NCBI GenBank assembly: GCA_959020035.1
Contig: CAUEQX010000015.1
Location: 1 to 19,787, forward strand
Length of the DNA: 19,787 bases
Source of the DNA: an uncultured Collinsella sp.
Lineage (GTDB): Bacteria > Actinomycetota > Coriobacteriia > Coriobacteriales > Coriobacteriaceae
Direction: 5' to 3'
Made by a program: the position numbers and the translations under genes. The notes beneath the pieces were generated by a model. It made no database searches. It was not told the origin of the DNA and saw only the letters and a program-made list of their open reading frames with translations. Shown one piece after another: positions 1 through 6,516 of this stretch. Every line of letters begins with the position of its first letter. The first letter of the stretch is position 1.

Positions 1-202
1 GGCTGCCGACGAGGACCTGGAGCCGGGCATGCTGGATGCGCTGTACGATCCGCAGACCTCGGGTGGTTTGCTCATCGCGGCGCCTGCTGCCGATGCGGAT
101 GAGCTTGCGCGTCGTCTGCATGCTGAGGGACGCGTTGCCGCTACGATCGGCCGCGTGTGTGAGCCGGTGCCGGGCGGTCCTGCCGTTCGCGTTGTGCATT
201 AA
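1..202 (+). CDS. selD: Selenide, water dikinase (selenophosphate synthetase), 3' end only
   Basis: The reading frame enters at base 2 and ends with TAA at 200-202, giving the last 66 residues. It contains DPQTSGGLLIA, the C-terminal hallmark of SelD (E. coli has a nearly identical segment), followed by the usual short tail ending in VRVVH. SelD makes selenophosphate from selenide and ATP, the Se donor for selenocysteinyl-tRNA synthesis and 2-selenouridine. The ATP-binding N-terminus with its Cys/Sec residue lies outside the window, so whether this SelD is itself a selenoprotein cannot be judged. It is followed by yedF, a DUF3343 gene and a cysteine desulfurase, all families linked to selenium handling, and there is a selenoprotein gene (fdhF) downstream in the same window. 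Confidence 0.93.
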   Translation, partial: AADEDLEPGMLDALYDPQTSGGLLIAAPAADADELARRLHAEGRVAATIGRVCEPVPGGPAVRVVH

Positions 203-218
203 GGAAAACCGTTTATGC

Positions 219-248
219 GACCGCCTACTGTTCTGGGCGGTCCCTTTT
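219..248 (+). terminator. Weak terminator or attenuator hairpin between selD and yedF
   Basis: GACCGCC (219-225) pairs perfectly with GGCGGTC (236-242) around a 10-nt loop and is followed by CCTTTT. The T-tract is short, so it may terminate only part of the transcription or act as an mRNA processing or stability boundary. It sits 20 nt upstream of the yedF start. Confidence 0.45.
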
Positions 249-261
249 GAAAGGAAAAACT

Positions 262-888
262 ATGTCTACCAAAATTGAAGTCAATGCCATGGGCGATGCC
301 TGCCCGCTGCCCGTCGTCAAGACGCTCAAAGCCCTGAAGCAGCTCGATGGCGAGGGCACAGTCGTGACCTCGGTCGATAACGAGACCGCCGTCAAGAACA
401 TCTCCAAGATGGCGCAGGAGAAGGGCTGCACGGCCTTGGTCGAGAAGGTTTCTGACGCCGAGTGGCACGTGACCGTGGCGACCTCTGGCGCCGTTGCCGT
501 GGCCGATCCCGAGCAGGATGGCGCTGCCTTCTGTGATGCCAGCGCCGGCAAGGGCAAGCTCGTCATTTCCGTCTACACCGATTGCATGGGCCGTGGCGAC
601 GACGAGCTGGGCCACAAGCTCATGAAGGCGTTTGTCTTTGCCGTGACGCAGCAGGAGGAGCTGCCCGCGACCATGCTGTTCTACAACGGCGGTGCCAAGC
701 TCACCGTCGAGGGCTCGCCGGTGCTCGATGACCTGAAGGGCTTGGCGGAGCAGGGTGTCGAGATTCTCACCTGCGGTACCTGCCTCGACCACTATGGCAT
801 TAAAGACCAGCTTGCGGTGGGCGAGGTCACCAACATGTACGTGATCGTGGAGAAGATGGAGCAGGCCGTGCGCGTCGTGCGCCCGTAG
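262..888 (+). CDS. yedF: Selenium metabolism protein YedF (TusA-like plus DsrE-like domains)
   Basis: A 208-residue protein. The N-terminal ~75 residues form a TusA/SirA-like fold with the CPxP signature (C14-P-L-P17), the Cys that carries persulfide or perselenide sulfur in this family. The C-terminal ~110 residues resemble DsrE/DsrF-like proteins and include the Cys pair CGTC. This two-domain architecture is the one known as the selenium metabolism protein YedF, usually found next to selD. The role is probably delivery or relay of reactive Se/S; this is inferred from family and neighbours, as its chemistry is not settled. The ATG at 262 is preferred over the upstream in-frame TTG at 247 because AAAGGA lies just before it and MSTKIEVNAMG matches the usual start of the TusA fold. 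Confidence 0.88.
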   Translation: MSTKIEVNAMGDACPLPVVKTLKALKQLDGEGTVVTSVDNETAVKNISKMAQEKGCTALVEKVSDAEWHVTVATSGAVAVADPEQDGAAFCDASAGKGKLVISVYTDCMGRGDDELGHKLMKAFVFAVTQQEELPATMLFYNGGAKLTVEGSPVLDDLKGLAEQGVEILTCGTCLDHYGIKDQLAVGEVTNMYVIVEKMEQAVRVVRP

Positions 889-907
889 CGTATTGGTTGG
901 AGTTGCC

Positions 908-1159
908 ATGAGGGAGAAGCGCCCGGCGCTTGTCATCACGTTTCCTACCACGGCGGCCGCCATGGGTTGCGAATCCCTGTGCATCGAGCGCGGTCTTCCC
1001 GGGCGGACGATTCCCGTGCCCGGGGAGGTCGCTGCCGGCTGCGGTTTGGCGTGGAAGGCGTTGCCTGCCGATGAGGAACTGCTGCGCGGCGAACTTGCCT
1101 CGGCGGGCGTTCCCACCGAGGGCTTCACCGTGATCGATATGTGGGAGGTCGTGCGATGA
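908..1159 (+). CDS. DUF3343 putative Se/S carrier-like protein
   Basis: A small 83-residue protein resembling the DUF3343 family (putative Se/S carrier protein-like). It has the expected layout: a short beta-strand start (ALVITFPTTAAAM), then IPVPGEV, then a conserved Cys in the GCGLAW segment (C45), and a C-terminal strand. The ATG at 908 is chosen because GGAG lies 5 nt upstream; a TTG at 893 is possible but has no ribosome site. Its stop codon overlaps the start of the next gene as ATGA, which implies translational coupling to the cysteine desulfurase-like enzyme. A natural reading is that the enzyme releases Se or S and this protein or YedF carries it to SelD. That relay is inference. Confidence 0.8.
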   Translation: MREKRPALVITFPTTAAAMGCESLCIERGLPGRTIPVPGEVAAGCGLAWKALPADEELLRGELASAGVPTEGFTVIDMWEVVR

Positions 1160-2295
1160 TCTATCTGGATAACGCGGCAACGACCATGCACAAGCCGCAG
1201 GTGGTCATCAATGCCGTGACGCAGGCGATGTGCTCGCTCGGCAATGCCGGGCGCGGCGCCACGTCGGGTGCCCTCGATGCCGCTCGTACGATTCACGCTT
1301 GCCGTGCCAAGCTCGCGCGCCTTTTGGGTTGCCCGCGTGCTGACCATGTTTGTTTTACGCCCAACTCCACCGCGGCGCTCAACACCGTTATCAATGGCGT
1401 GGTGCGCCCCGGCGACCGCGTGGTCACGACGGTGCTTGAGCACAACTCGGTGCTACGTCCGCTCAACCGCTTGGCGGCAGAGCAGGGCGTGACCGTTGAG
1501 CATGCGGGCTGCGACGCGAACGGTGTGCTCGACTACGACGAGCTCGAGCGGTTGGTCACGCCGGGCACGCGTGCCGTGGTGGTGACGCACGCCTCCAATG
1601 TGACCGGCAACGCGGTCGACATTGCGCGCGTGGCTGCCATCGCGCATGCGGCCGGCGCGCTGGTGATCGTCGACGCCTCGCAGTCTGCCGGCGCGATGCA
1701 TATCGATATGCAGGCCATGGGGCTCGACATTGTGTGCTTTACCGGCCATAAGGGGCTCATGGGACCTCAAGGCACCGGCGGCCTGGCCGTGGCGGAGGGC
1801 ATTGACGTGGCTCCGTGGGCCATGGGCGGCACGGGCGTGCACAGCTTCGATGCGCTGCAGCCGCTTGAGTGGCCCACGCGCCTTGAGGCGGGCACGCTCA
1901 ACGGTCATGGCATCGCGGGACTTTCCGCTGGTCTCGACTTTATCGAGGCCCAGGGTGGGGTCGAGGCGATTGCTGCCCACGAGCGTGCGCTCGCTGATCG
2001 CTTCCTTGCCGGTGTGCGCAAGATTCCGGGGATTAAGCTCTACGGTGCCTTTGACCAGCAGGCGCGCTCTGCGATTGTGTCGCTCAACGTAGCCGATATC
2101 GACTCTGCCGAGATTTCGGACGCGCTCATGCAAGGGTGGGGGATTGCGACGCGCCCCGGTGCCCATTGCGCTCCGCTCATGCACCGCGCGCTGGGGACCG
2201 AGCGCCAGGGCGTCGTCCGCTTCTCGTTTGGGTATTTCAACACGGACGAGGAAGTCGACACCGCGATTGACGCTTTGCGCGATTTAGCCTGCTAG
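1156..2295 (+). CDS. Cysteine desulfurase / selenocysteine lyase-like PLP enzyme (aminotransferase class V)
   Basis: A 379-residue class V PLP enzyme. Visible signatures are the N-terminal LDNAATT, H97 in the EHNS segment (stacks on PLP in the family), D173 in VDASQ, the Schiff-base lysine K199 in FTGHKGLMGPQG, and a catalytic-loop cysteine C338 in GAHCAP. RFSFGYFNT near the C-terminus is also typical. Enzymes of this group remove S from cysteine or Se from selenocysteine. The particular subgroup found beside yedF and DUF3343 is annotated as a cysteine desulfurase family protein. The ATG at 1156 is preferred over GTG 1141 because GGAGGT sits at 1143-1148 and the protein then begins MIYLDNAATT. 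Operon context favours a selenium-mobilising role over Fe-S assembly (no iscU or sufU neighbour), but sequence alone does not settle the substrate. Confidence 0.9.
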   Translation: MIYLDNAATTMHKPQVVINAVTQAMCSLGNAGRGATSGALDAARTIHACRAKLARLLGCPRADHVCFTPNSTAALNTVINGVVRPGDRVVTTVLEHNSVLRPLNRLAAEQGVTVEHAGCDANGVLDYDELERLVTPGTRAVVVTHASNVTGNAVDIARVAAIAHAAGALVIVDASQSAGAMHIDMQAMGLDIVCFTGHKGLMGPQGTGGLAVAEGIDVAPWAMGGTGVHSFDALQPLEWPTRLEAGTLNGHGIAGLSAGLDFIEAQGGVEAIAAHERALADRFLAGVRKIPGIKLYGAFDQQARSAIVSLNVADIDSAEISDALMQGWGIATRPGAHCAPLMHRALGTERQGVVRFSFGYFNTDEEVDTAIDALRDLAC

Positions 2296-2309
2296 AGCGT
2301 ATATACTTG

Positions 2310-2343
2310 CGGGACGGGTCTTTTGCCCGTCCCGTTTTTGTTT
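2310..2343 (+). terminator. Strong Rho-independent terminator after the selenium operon
   Basis: CGGGACGGG (2310-2318) pairs perfectly with CCCGTCCCG (2326-2334) around a 7-nt loop, followed by TTTTTGTTT. It starts 15 nt after the desulfurase stop codon. A TATACT at 2302-2307 could be a -10 box for brnQ with a start near the hairpin base, but no good -35 was found, so brnQ's own promoter remains unplaced. Confidence 0.92.
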
Positions 2344-2362
2344 CGACCCGAAAGGTGTGCAT

Positions 2363-3721
2363 ATGGCCTCATCCGCTCCGCGCGGTTTGCGCTCCGACCA
2401 TGTCGTTACCGTCGGCATTGCGCTGTTCTCGATGCTCTTTGGCGCCGGCAACCTCATTATTCCGCCGCTGCTGGCGCTGCAGGCTGGTTCTGCCACGCCG
2501 GTCGCCATGCTCGGCTTTCTGATTGCCGCCATCGGCCTGCCCGTCATGGGTTTTATCGCCGTGGCACTTGCCGGAACGGCGCGCGAGCTTGCCGGCCGCG
2601 TGCATCCTAAGTTTGGCGAATTCTTCGTTGCGGCGGTCTACCTGGCCATCGGCCCGTGCCTGGCTATTCCGCGCACAAGCTCCACGGCCTTCGAGATGCT
2701 GGTGCCGCTGCTGCCCGAGGGCGTTTCGCTCGGCACGGCACGTCTGGCGTTTGCCATCGGGTTCTTCATCATCGCGTTTGCGCTCACGCTGCGCCCGGGT
2801 GTCATTACACGCGTACTCGGTCGCATTACGGGCCCCGCGCTCATTGCGCTCATCGTACTGGTCGTGGGTGCTGCCGTGATCTCGCCACTGGGACCGGCTG
2901 CCGCGCCTCAGGCTCCCTACGATGCAGGCGCCGCCGTGCAGGGCTTTCTGACTGGCTATCAGACCATGGACCTGCTCGCATCGCTCGCCTTTGGCATTAT
3001 CATCGCCGAGACCATTCACGAACTGGGCGTTACCGATGACAAGCGCGTGGCCTTCGAGATTTCGCGTTCCGGTGTGATCGCCGGCGTGCTCATGGCCATT
3101 ATCTATTGCGGCTTGGCCCTTGCCGGTATGCAGCTCGGCACCGTGATGCCCGACGCCACCAACGGCGCTGCAATCCTTGCTCGCTCGGCCTCCATGCACT
3201 TTGGCCTTGCCGGCACGGTCGTGGTCTTCGCCATCTTCTTCCTCGCCTGCATGAACGTGTGCATTGGCCTCATTAGTTGCTGCGCGCGCTATTTCTGTGA
3301 GACGTACGTGGTTGAAGGGGGAGCGGAGGCCTCCGAGGAGGCCATGCGCCGCCCCTTCGCGATCCTCGCCTTTGTGTTCGCGGCGTTTTCGTGCCTGCTC
3401 TCCAACGTGGGCCTCGACGTGATCCTCATGTTCTCGGTGCCTATGCTCAACGCCTTGTATCCCGTTGCCATCGTACTGGTACTGATGGGCCTGGTGCACG
3501 GCTTTTGCGACGCTCATCCGCAGGTGTGGGTGTGGGTCGGCGGCGTGGTTGCTGTGCAGAGTGTGATCACCTCGGTCCGCGATGCGTTCTTTGCGGGCGC
3601 GTGGCTACCGTTTGATGTTCTTCCGCTGGCGGATATCGGTGCCGCGTGGGCGCCGGTTGCCGTGGCGGCGTTTGTGATCGGTCTGCTCCACAGCAAGTTT
3701 GTCGCACATTCGAGGAGCTAG
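2363..3721 (+). CDS. brnQ: Branched-chain amino acid carrier, LIVCS family
   Basis: A 452-residue, almost entirely hydrophobic protein with about twelve predicted membrane segments. Two family signatures are clear: FGAGNLIIPP near the N-terminus and GYQTMDLLASLAFGIII in the middle. Length and layout match BrnQ, a cation-coupled symporter for leucine, isoleucine and valine in the cytoplasmic membrane. The ATG at 2363 follows AAAGGTG at 2351-2357; a GTG two codons upstream is less likely. The gene stands alone between the terminator of the selenium operon and the tRNA promoter, so it is probably transcribed as a single gene. No regulatory element such as a leucine leader or T-box is visible in the short upstream gap. 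Confidence 0.93.
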   Translation: MASSAPRGLRSDHVVTVGIALFSMLFGAGNLIIPPLLALQAGSATPVAMLGFLIAAIGLPVMGFIAVALAGTARELAGRVHPKFGEFFVAAVYLAIGPCLAIPRTSSTAFEMLVPLLPEGVSLGTARLAFAIGFFIIAFALTLRPGVITRVLGRITGPALIALIVLVVGAAVISPLGPAAAPQAPYDAGAAVQGFLTGYQTMDLLASLAFGIIIAETIHELGVTDDKRVAFEISRSGVIAGVLMAIIYCGLALAGMQLGTVMPDATNGAAILARSASMHFGLAGTVVVFAIFFLACMNVCIGLISCCARYFCETYVVEGGAEASEEAMRRPFAILAFVFAAFSCLLSNVGLDVILMFSVPMLNALYPVAIVLVLMGLVHGFCDAHPQVWVWVGGVVAVQSVITSVRDAFFAGAWLPFDVLPLADIGAAWAPVAVAAFVIGLLHSKFVAHSRS

Positions 3722-3732
3722 GGTTTCTGCGC

Positions 3733-3761
3733 TTGCACAGGCGGGGAGTCTCCCCTATAAT
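3733..3761 (+). promoter_or_regulatory. Consensus vegetative promoter for the tRNA-Pro/tRNA-Gly unit
   Basis: TTGCAC (-35, 3733-3738) and a perfect TATAAT (-10, 3756-3761) are separated by exactly 17 nt. Transcription would start near 3768, about 45 nt before tRNA-Pro. The near-consensus strength fits a stable-RNA promoter. Confidence 0.88.
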
Positions 3762-3812
3762 TTCCTTCGCTTTGGGACACGCAAGGTTTAGACCTTAGCT
3801 GCTCAACACCTT

Positions 3813-3889
3813 CGGGACGTGGCGCAGTTTGGTAGCGCGCCTGCTTTGGGAGCAGGATGTCGCAGGTTCAAATCCTGTCGTCCCGACCA
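3813..3889 (+). tRNA. tRNA-Pro (anticodon UGG)
   Basis: A 77-nt cloverleaf. The acceptor stem is CGGGACG (3813-3819) with CGTCCCG (3879-3885), discriminator A, and CCA encoded at 3887-3889. The anticodon stem CCTGC/GCAGG encloses loop TTTGGGA with anticodon TGG at 3847-3849. The T arm carries GGTTCAAATCC. Confidence 0.96.
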
Positions 3890-3895
3890 TATCTT

Positions 3896-3969
3896 GCGGG
3901 CGTAGTTCAATGGTAGAACCCCAGCCTTCCAAGCTGATGACGCGGGTTCGATTCCCGTCGCCCGCTCCA
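3896..3969 (+). tRNA. tRNA-Gly (anticodon UCC)
   Basis: A 74-nt cloverleaf, 6 nt after tRNA-Pro and presumably co-transcribed with it. The acceptor stem is GCGGGCG (3896-3902) with CGCCCGC (3959-3965), discriminator T, and CCA encoded at 3967-3969. The anticodon loop CTTCCAA has TCC at 3928-3930. The T arm contains GGGTTCGATTCCC. Confidence 0.96.
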
Positions 3970-3981
3970 TAGGATATCTTT

Positions 3982-4018
3982 AACGGCTTTGGCTCCTTTT
4001 GGTGCCAGAGCCGTTTTC
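3982..4018 (+). terminator. Rho-independent terminator of the tRNA unit
   Basis: AACGGCT-T-TGGC (3982-3993) pairs with GCCA-G-AGCCGTT (4004-4015), with a T-G wobble inside the stem, a loop of about 10 nt, and a TTTT tail (4014-4017). Confidence 0.85.
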
Positions 4019-4049
4019 ATATACATGCCGGGGACCCCACATCCCCTCC

Positions 4050-4119
4050 TAAGTTGCGGTGAAATAGTTCCTGGATGGCCGCAAAAGCTGTTATCCAGGA
4101 ACTATTTCACCGCAACTTA
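4050..4119. repeat. Long perfect palindrome, copy 1 of a two-copy element
   Basis: A 27-nt arm (4050-4076) is a perfect reverse complement of 4093-4119, separated by a 16-nt spacer. The core is AAGTTGCGGTGAAATAGTTC. After a small internal loop, CCTC (4045-4048) and GAGG (4122-4125) could add four more pairs. The same core recurs at 5361-5429, on the other side of the minus-strand gene. It lacks a T-tract, so it is not a typical terminator. It may be a REP- or MITE-like dispersed element. Confidence 0.9.
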
Positions 4120-4180
4120 TTGAGGCCGAGCGGGCTGGGTCGATGATGGGTTCTGTTGTCGAGAAGATGAGGACAGCCGG

Positions 4181-5188
4181 TCAGGAGTCTGCGTAGGGTT
4201 TTGTGGTTTGTATACCGTAGCCGCGCATCATGGAGCCGAACGCTTTGACATCGTAGGTGTCTGAGAGCTTGAAATGAATGACGTTGTGGCCCATGGCACG
4301 CAGGTTCGTGTCGCGCATGAGGGCAGCTCGATAGGTTTTTGCCGCAGTATGTTCCGGATCATTTTGGGCATCGTCCTCAAACTTGCCTAGTCCATGCAGC
4401 TCAGCCAGCATCCAAGAGCCGTTTGGCATCTGCCAGCCGTAATCTGCCAAATAATAGCCGGCGTTTCCCGGTCGAGTGATTTCAACCTGAAGTTCGGGAG
4501 CGGCAACTCCCGCCAGAATCATTGCCGCCCGTGCTTCGGATTCTCCACCGTTATCCGATCTGCCATCCATGTGTTCAAAAACGTCAAATGCGCGCGCGAT
4601 GCCGTGCAGTCCGCGGCAGTTCCTTTGTGCATATGCACGCAATTCTTCACGCTCGACACCGTACTCACGAGCCAACCCGTCGACATAGCCTAGTGCATAT
4701 CGAAAAGCGTTAGTTCGGGCGATGTCGACCACCGTGCGATATGGATTCGTTAACGTAAAAGGACCGAGCTGCCATACGTCGCCCGGCCGCCAGCGTCGGT
4801 ATTCAACGAATTCGTACATATCGCGTCTGGTGGAACGCGGCAACAGCACTTGCACCTTGTCGAGAAGCGAATATGCAGAACCGATGCCATAGAGCAGTGC
4901 CGCCGTTGCTCCACAAAACACGGCATTCGGTTCAACGACCGCAATAGCGGATGCCAATTGAAAGATGCGATCTTCGACGCCGAGGTCATTCCAATACGCG
5001 GGATCAGCGTAGACATGGTTGTAGAGTCGAATAATCATCTCTTTTTGCATGAGCGCGTAGGCACAGCGTTCATCCCATTTTTTGGTAGCTACAAACAGGT
5101 GCCCGCCATGATGGGCCTCGAATAACCGGAAGAACAGCTCTAATTGCGGTTTGGTACAGCGTTTATCATGACTCATTTTCGACCCCAT
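4181..5188 (-). CDS. Orphan AbiEi-like / DUF559-type nuclease-like fusion protein
   Basis: A 335-residue soluble protein, or 331 if translation begins at the second ATG (5176), which has a GGGG stretch upstream. The N-terminal ~150 residues resemble actinobacterial AbiEi-like antitoxin domains: a helix-rich start, RLYNHVYADP (compare the RG-VYA turn of that family), then the ATAALLYGIGSA segment. The C-terminal ~125 residues look like DUF559/Vsr-like PD-(D/E)XK domains: NGGESEAR with E216, AGVAAPELQVEI, D249, AELHG with E263 and H265, K269, and RDTNLRAMGHNVIHF near the end. The D-ELH-K pattern is plausible but not perfect for a nuclease core. No AbiEii-type nucleotidyltransferase partner is next to it. 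Base composition is visibly lower in GC than the flanking operons. Cell role unknown; DNA-binding regulator, defence gene or nuclease are all open. Confidence 0.7.
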   Translation of the reverse strand: MGSKMSHDKRCTKPQLELFFRLFEAHHGGHLFVATKKWDERCAYALMQKEMIIRLYNHVYADPAYWNDLGVEDRIFQLASAIAVVEPNAVFCGATAALLYGIGSAYSLLDKVQVLLPRSTRRDMYEFVEYRRWRPGDVWQLGPFTLTNPYRTVVDIARTNAFRYALGYVDGLAREYGVEREELRAYAQRNCRGLHGIARAFDVFEHMDGRSDNGGESEARAAMILAGVAAPELQVEITRPGNAGYYLADYGWQMPNGSWMLAELHGLGKFEDDAQNDPEHTAAKTYRAALMRDTNLRAMGHNVIHFKLSDTYDVKAFGSMMRGYGIQTTKPYADS

Positions 5189-5360
5189 GGTCTCGAGGGG
5201 GAGTGAATGACACTACGCTATCCCATATTTGGCCCGCCTGACCTTGCCATGAACTGACCAAAAGCTTGACGGGGCAGGTCAGAGTCATGAGTCGTAGCCA
5301 AACATATCGGCAAACGGTTGATTAGTGCCCCTCGGCGGCACTAAAAACCACCCTTACAGA
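5189..5360. other. Intergenic region with two imperfect hairpins
   Basis: No gene is seen. CTGACC-T-TGCC (5238-5248) pairs with GGCA-GGTCAG (5273-5282) around a 24-nt loop. TTAGTGCC (5322-5329) pairs perfectly with GGCACTAA (5337-5344) around 7 nt. Neither is followed by a T-tract in a useful direction. The region should contain the promoter of the minus-strand gene, but no convincing -35/-10 pair was found. Confidence 0.4.
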
Positions 5361-5429
5361 AAGTTGCGGTGGAATAGTTCCTGAAAGGCTCGAATAAGCC
5401 TAAATCCAGGAACTATTTCACCGCAACTT
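5361..5429. repeat. Long palindrome, copy 2 of the two-copy element
   Basis: The arms are 5361-5383 and 5407-5429 (23 nt each). They match except at one position (G at 5372 where a perfect arm needs A), which would still pair as G-U in RNA. The core AAGTTGCGGTG(G/A)AATAG is shared with the palindrome at 4050-4119, but the 23-nt spacer (5384-5406) is different in length and mostly in sequence. It lies 46 nt beyond the 3' end of the PIN toxin gene. Confidence 0.9.
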
Positions 5430-5474
5430 AAGAGGGGATGGGGCTGAGTGGCGGGCGATGCCGTTGCCTGTCGG

Positions 5475-5951
5475 TTAGTGGCGGGATTGGTGGCGGAGCT
5501 TGTCGATGGTGGAGTCGGTGCTTCGGTCGCGGGCCTCGGCGGCGCGGTCGCGAGCGTCGGCGGCGGTTTGGCGCTGGCGGCGGTAGTCGATCATGCCTTG
5601 GATGATGGGCTTGCCAAAGCTCACGACATCATCGTTGTAGATGGCGGTTCGGGCTGCGAGGAGGCAGTCGGTAAAGTCCATATGGGTCTTGCCAAAGAGT
5701 TTGACGGCAAGGGCGACAACGGTGGGCTCGTCGACCATGACGTCATCGAGCAACCTCTTCATGGCCGCAGTAATCTCAACGCGGGGAACCTTATAGACGT
5801 CGTGCAGTGTGACCACGACGCGCGTGATGATTTCGGGGTAGACGCGAGCGGTGCGCGTGGCGATGACCTTGGCGGCGCGCGGTGACAGAACCTCGTCGTC
5901 GTCAAGCAGGTAGCGCAGGATGACGGTCTCGTCGATGATGGTGCTACTCAT
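5475..5951 (-). CDS. PIN-domain toxin (VapC-like ribonuclease)
   Basis: A 158-residue protein whose first ~120 residues fit the PIN fold: D7 in IIDETVILRYLL, E40 in the next helix, and D92 and D95 in the MDFTDCLLAA helix form the usual acidic metal-binding set. VVSFGK near residue 110 replaces the more usual TFD. PIN toxins are Mg-dependent RNases, often cleaving tRNA or rRNA. The remaining ~35 residues are an unusual charged tail with repeated RDR units (ADARDRAAEARDR) not expected in compact VapC proteins. The ATG at 5951 has GAGGAAG upstream and overlaps the antitoxin stop by 8 nt, so the pair is translationally coupled. Toxin identity is inferred from fold residues and gene pairing. Confidence 0.82.
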   Translation of the reverse strand: MSSTIIDETVILRYLLDDDEVLSPRAAKVIATRTARVYPEIITRVVVTLHDVYKVPRVEITAAMKRLLDDVMVDEPTVVALAVKLFGKTHMDFTDCLLAARTAIYNDDVVSFGKPIIQGMIDYRRQRQTAADARDRAAEARDRSTDSTIDKLRHQSRH

Positions 5952-6267
5952 GGATATCTACTTCCTCGGGACCCAAAATCGAATCGTCGCTTTCTGTGGC
6001 AAGGTACTCAATCCAGGCATTGCGCTCTTCGGAGCGGCGATTGGGGTCACCATATGCTTTGAGCGATCCATAGGCGGCGGTGCCGTTCTTTGAGCGCACG
6101 GCGACCGGCTGAAAGGGGAGCTTGCGCATCAAAATGCTTTGCGCGACAAATAAGCGGACAGCCTCGGCGAGCGATGTGCCCATGGCATCGTAGAGATGCT
6201 CGGCATGCTGCTTGTCTTCCTCGCGAATGCGCACCTGCAGGATGGCTCTTTTTTGAGTCGATGACAT
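5944..6267 (-). CDS. RelB/DinJ-type antitoxin
   Basis: A 107-residue protein starting at ATG 6267, which is preceded by AAGGGGG at ideal spacing; the longer upstream frame has no ribosome site. The segment ILQVRIREEDKQHAEHLYDA followed by MGTSLAEAVRLFVAQS is the ribbon-helix-helix N-terminus of the RelB/DinJ family, and LPFQP is the typical linker to the toxin-binding part. The C-terminal ~55 residues should wrap and inhibit the PIN toxin encoded next. RelB/DinJ antitoxins more often pair with RelE/YafQ toxins, so the PIN partner is noteworthy. By family analogy the protein represses its own promoter. Confidence 0.85.
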   Translation of the reverse strand: MSSTQKRAILQVRIREEDKQHAEHLYDAMGTSLAEAVRLFVAQSILMRKLPFQPVAVRSKNGTAAYGSLKAYGDPNRRSEERNAWIEYLATESDDSILGPEEVDIHE

Positions 6268-6309
6268 CACTGGCCCCCTTAATGAGCGTGCAATATAGTC
6301 GGTCAAATG

Positions 6310-6321
6310 CGGCATGTGCCG
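6310..6321. promoter_or_regulatory. Possible operator of the toxin-antitoxin operon
   Basis: A short perfect inverted repeat, CGGCA-TG-TGCCG, about 45 nt upstream of the antitoxin start codon. Ribbon-helix-helix antitoxins bind such sites to autoregulate, but there is no second copy or clear overlapping promoter to support it. Confidence 0.3.
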
Positions 6322-6490
6322 ATACTTGAGCATCTTATAACGATTACTTTATTTCACTCAAGTTGATAACCATAAACACGAATACAAGCGTAGTACATCC
6401 AAAATGAGAGCGCATAAAAATCTCTGAGGCGTACGCATGTAATACACTCACCTTTATAGCTTCTAGAGAATAATTCCAACCTGCCAAAAC

Positions 6491-6516
6491 CCCTGCAATA
6501 CACCCGTATTGCAGGG
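6491..6516. promoter_or_regulatory. Perfect palindrome upstream of the FHL genes, candidate operator
   Basis: CCCTGCAATA (6491-6500) and TATTGCAGGG (6507-6516) form perfect 10-bp arms around a 6-nt spacer. A half-like AATACAC also occurs at 6441-6447. It lies about 30 nt upstream of the weak -10 candidates and 178 nt before the hydN start. On the minus strand the hairpin is followed by GTTTTGG, so a minus-strand terminator is possible, but no minus-strand gene ends there. An operator for an unidentified regulator is the better guess. Confidence 0.45.

Noticed and set aside
4050..5429. CRISPR array from the repeated palindromes
   Set aside because: Only two copies about 1.3 kb apart with a gene between them; no regular spacer units and no cas genes.
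4050..5429. Insertion sequence with terminal inverted repeats
   Set aside because: Each repeat is itself a complete palindrome, and the enclosed protein shows no transposase DDE or HUH motif; target-site duplications were not found.
5448..5885. A 145-codon plus-strand open frame
   Set aside because: Fully antisense to the PIN toxin gene, which has a ribosome site, an overlapping partner and family residues.
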